DNA of 7,354 nt from DATFDN01 sp049591635 (GTDB lineage: Bacteria; Pseudomonadota; Alphaproteobacteria; Acetobacterales; Acetobacteraceae), in the NCBI GenBank assembly GCA_049591635.1, contig JBAWFF010000480.1:1-7354 (forward strand). The letters run 5' to 3'. Within the stretch, counting starts at the first letter, position 1. Each line of letters begins with the position of its first letter. The translations under genes were made by a program, and so were the position numbers. The notes beneath the pieces were generated by a model. That model worked only from the letters and a program-made list of their open reading frames with translations. It did no database searches and had not been told where the DNA came from. Of this stretch, positions 5,884-7,354 are shown in pieces.

Positions 5884-6651
5884 ATGAATCCCACCTACGA
5901 TTTCAAGGGCCAGGTTGCCCTCGTTACCGGCGCCAGCTCCGGCATGGGGTTGGCGACCGCGAAGGCCTTCGCGGAAGCAGGCGCCGCCGTCGTGCTCGCC
6001 GATATCAACGAGGAGGCGCTGCGCAACGCTACTGATGGGCTGACCGCGGCCGGACACCAGGCGATCGGCGTCATCTGCGACGTGGCGGACGAGGCGCAGG
6101 CCGCCGCGATGGTGGAGCGCGCCGTCGCCAGCTTCGGTCGGCTCGACATGGCATTCAACAATGCCGGCATCCAGGTTCCGCCGAGCGATGCGGCCGACGA
6201 GACGGCCGAGAACTTCGACCGCGTGAACGCCATCAATCTGCGCGGTGTCTGGACCTGCATGAAGCATGAACTGCGCCAGATGCGCGCACAAGGCACCGGC
6301 GCCATCGTCAACTGCTCTTCACTGGGCGGCCTTGTCGGACTCCCCAGCCGCGCGGCCTATCACGCTTCCAAGCACGGCGTGATCGGCCTGACCAAGAGCG
6401 CCGCGCTCGAATATGCCCCGCGGGGCATTCGTATCAATGCCGTGTGTCCGGGGACGATCGACACACCGATGGTCTCGGACATGCTTGAGAAGCAGGCAGA
6501 CGGCATGAAGGAGATCATGCGCGATCAGCCTATCGGAAGACTGGGGCGGTCCGACGAGATCGCTGCTGCCGTTCTTTGGCTCTGTAGCCCCGGGGCCAGC
6601 TTCGTGCTCGGCGTGGCTCTGCCGGTCGACGGCGGCTTCACCGCGCACTGA
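5884..6651 (+). CDS. Short-chain dehydrogenase/reductase, NAD-type (FabG/glucose dehydrogenase-like)
   Basis: Classical SDR of 255 residues. It has TGASSGMG (15-22) for cofactor binding, NNAG (92-95), and catalytic residues N118, S146, Y159 and K163 (YHASK). An aspartate at the end of the second strand (VVLADIN, D40) points to NAD(H), in contrast to the NADP-type SDR two genes upstream. The second acidic site CDVAD (65-69) and the terminal VLGVALPVDGGFTAH are usual for the FabG-like dehydrogenases, which form tetramers through the C-terminus. GGAGGCAGGAAACC directly before the ATG supplies the ribosome site, 41 bp after the tautomerase stop. It is the last closely packed gene of the operon. 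A likely role is oxidation of a secondary alcohol intermediate. The family is certain, the substrate is not. Confidence 0.94.
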   Translation: MNPTYDFKGQVALVTGASSGMGLATAKAFAEAGAAVVLADINEEALRNATDGLTAAGHQAIGVICDVADEAQAAAMVERAVASFGRLDMAFNNAGIQVPPSDAADETAENFDRVNAINLRGVWTCMKHELRQMRAQGTGAIVNCSSLGGLVGLPSRAAYHASKHGVIGLTKSAALEYAPRGIRINAVCPGTIDTPMVSDMLEKQADGMKEIMRDQPIGRLGRSDEIAAAVLWLCSPGASFVLGVALPVDGGFTAH

Positions 6652-6694
6652 TGCCTTGCAGCCGATTGCCGGCCCTGTCTCCGCACGATCGCAG

Positions 6695-6713
6695 CCCGGT
6701 GACGATCACGGGG
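6695..6713 (+). terminator. Hairpin after the operon (possible terminator)
   Basis: CCCGGTGA (6695-6702) pairs with TCACGGGG (6706-6713) around a CGA loop with one G-G mismatch, giving seven base pairs. It lies 43 bases after the second SDR's stop, where the operon would end. No T-run follows, so if it terminates transcription it would be weakly or in a Rho-assisted way. Confidence 0.3.
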
Positions 6714-6726
6714 TCGCCGCACGGTT

Positions 6727-6765
6727 TGTGAGAAGCTGCATGCTATGTGAGAAGCTGCATGCTAT
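6727..6765. repeat. Perfect 19-bp tandem direct repeat, two copies
   Basis: The 19-mer TGTGAGAAGCTGCATGCTA occurs at 6727-6745 and again at 6746-6764 with no gap; the match continues one base into 6765. Each copy contains the palindrome GCATGC. A 19-bp period places both copies on nearly the same helix face, as for paired protein-binding sites, but a slipped-strand duplication is an equally simple origin. CTATAT (6762-6767) at the end could serve as a -10 element, though no good -35 is present. It lies just before a strong ribosome site at 6772-6777. Confidence 0.85.
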
Positions 6766-6784
6766 ATGTACAAGGAGCAATCCA

Positions 6785-7092
6785 ATGACCCAGCAGGCGC
6801 GGCAGTGGGGCGACGCCGCACCGACCATCCCGCCCTTGCGCGCATGGTGGGGAGCGCGACGAAGGAGTGCGCCGGACGGCGGAAGCGGTGAAGCCGGTTG
6901 TCGCCGTTCCCGGTGGACCCTCGTTGGTACGAGAGGCACTGGTACGGCAACCGGCGGTCGGGGTGGGGCACTCTGGTTGACACCGCCCGGCGGCTTTGCC
7001 GCGAGGCGCCGCGTATCGCCTCGGGGTGGCGCGTTTTCTCGCGGGGCGAGCTTTCACATAGTCTGCTTGGTTCGCGTCGCCCGCTTGGCTGA
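6785..7092 (+). pseudogene. Possible small gene remnant with frame shifts, or no gene
   Basis: AAGGAG (6772-6777) lies seven bases before an ATG at 6785, an excellent start. The first ~23 codons (beginning MTQQARQWGDAAPTIPP) have G/C-rich third positions. Beyond about 6850 this frame, open to 7147, loses that bias and becomes Arg/Gly rich. From about 6907 another frame, ending at TGA 7090-7092, shows better bias and a plausible protein-like stretch VDPRWYERHWYGNRRSGWG. A third frame looks coding between about 6852 and 6905. The simplest reading is a small gene broken by indels, with a short intact product (frame of 6785) as the alternative. I recognise no family with confidence. The region 6652-7131 has no other supported gene. 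Confidence 0.25.
6981..7050 (+). other. Cluster of GC-rich inverted repeats upstream of the monooxygenase gene
   Basis: Three perfect stems lie close together: GCGGC/GCCGC around TTT (6990-7002), CGAGGCG/CGCCTCG around an 8-base loop (7002-7023), and CTCGC/GCGAG around GGG (7038-7050). CACC (6981-6984) and GGTG (7025-7028) could close a junction around the first two, which share base 7002 and so cannot both be complete. This could be a structured leader, a terminator region or simply chance pairing in GC-rich DNA. Confidence 0.25.
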
Positions 7093-7131
7093 CTCTCGCG
7101 GGGATGGCGCGGGAAAATGGAGGAAGAGGCC

Positions 7132-7354
7132 ATGGACGGCATCCTGAGCAACAATCCAGCGAAGGTGACAGCCGAGACCTGGCTCGGTGATTTCGGTGCT
7201 GCCCTGGCCTCCGGCGAGGCCGCGCGGCTCGCGGAGCTGTTCGCCGATAACTGTCATTGGCGCGACATTTTGGCCTTCGCCTGGGACCTGCGCACGACCT
7301 CCGGCGCCGCCGCCATCGCGGCACGCATGGCGCCGACTTTGGCGCGCATGGCGC
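7132..7354 (+). CDS. N-terminal NTF2-like part of a probable flavin-containing monooxygenase, 3' truncated
   Basis: The frame is open from this ATG to the window end, 74 complete codons. The segment TWLGDFGAALASGEAARLAE (16-35) followed by LFADNCHWRDILAFAWDLRT (36-55) matches the SnoaL/NTF2-like domain that precedes the FAD/NADPH domains in one group of bacterial flavin-containing monooxygenases: 'W-x-x-x-F-x-x-AL-x-x-G-D/E ... LF-x-x-x-x-x-WRD-hydrophobic-LAF-x-W-D-hydrophobic-R-T'. GGAGG (7119-7123) stands eight bases before this ATG; an in-frame ATG at 7117 would overlap that ribosome site and is less likely. The FAD-binding GxGxxG motif would lie beyond the window. Such enzymes hydroxylate or oxygenate small organic molecules, or perform Baeyer-Villiger oxidation. 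It is separated by 480 bp from the SDR operon and may have its own promoter. Confidence 0.8.
   Translation, partial: MDGILSNNPAKVTAETWLGDFGAALASGEAARLAELFADNCHWRDILAFAWDLRTTSGAAAIAARMAPTLARMA

Noticed and set aside
6656..6784. Extension of the small open frame upstream of 6785
   Set aside because: It runs through the hairpin and the 19-bp tandem repeat, starts without a ribosome site, and shows no protein-like features.

Overview
High-GC DNA (roughly two thirds G+C by eye) with strong G/C preference at third codon positions, GTG and ATG starts and purine-rich Shine-Dalgarno sites. A DUF1127-type small protein, DppB/DppC-type permeases and a DUF4239-like protein tail together suggest an alphaproteobacterium, possibly of the Rhodospirillales/Acetobacteraceae. 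That placement is inference, because no rRNA or marker gene is present. No CRISPR array, tRNA, rRNA, transposase or phage gene was found.

Layout. Positions 1-135 hold the last 44 codons of a membrane protein resembling the DUF4239 (bestrophin-like) family, followed by a small hairpin. Positions 209-2028 hold two translationally coupled permease genes of a dipeptide/oligopeptide/nickel-type ABC transporter, with an ATGA overlap. Neither the binding protein nor the ATPases lie beside them in this window. A convergent LysR-type regulator (2064-2963, minus strand) follows. Its start faces a 129-bp divergent intergenic region with two candidate inverted-repeat sites.

From 3093 to 6651 six genes run on the plus strand with gaps of 17-43 bp and look like one operon: a DUF1127-containing small protein, a manganese-cupin closely resembling the bacterial (R)-hydroxynitrile lyase of Granulicella (metal-ligand pattern HxH...Q...H intact), an aldo/keto reductase, an NADP-type short-chain dehydrogenase (SDR), a PptA-like 4-oxalocrotonate tautomerase, and an NAD-type SDR. 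After a 480-bp region with little convincing coding content but a perfect 19-bp tandem repeat and several GC hairpins, the NTF2-like N-terminal segment of a probable flavin-containing monooxygenase runs off the window end.

How the genes may work together (inference): the LysR protein probably controls the divergent operon in response to a small organic molecule. Redox enzymes with opposite cofactor preference (AKR and SDR1 for NADPH, SDR2 for NAD), a tautomerase and a carbonyl-adduct-type cupin fit conversion or detoxification of a carbonyl, enone or phenolic compound, perhaps with the downstream monooxygenase. The substrate cannot be read from the sequence. The most unusual detail is that the DUF1127 gene starts with the same 11-codon leader as the cupin gene behind it (27 of 33 bases identical), which suggests a local duplication or fusion.
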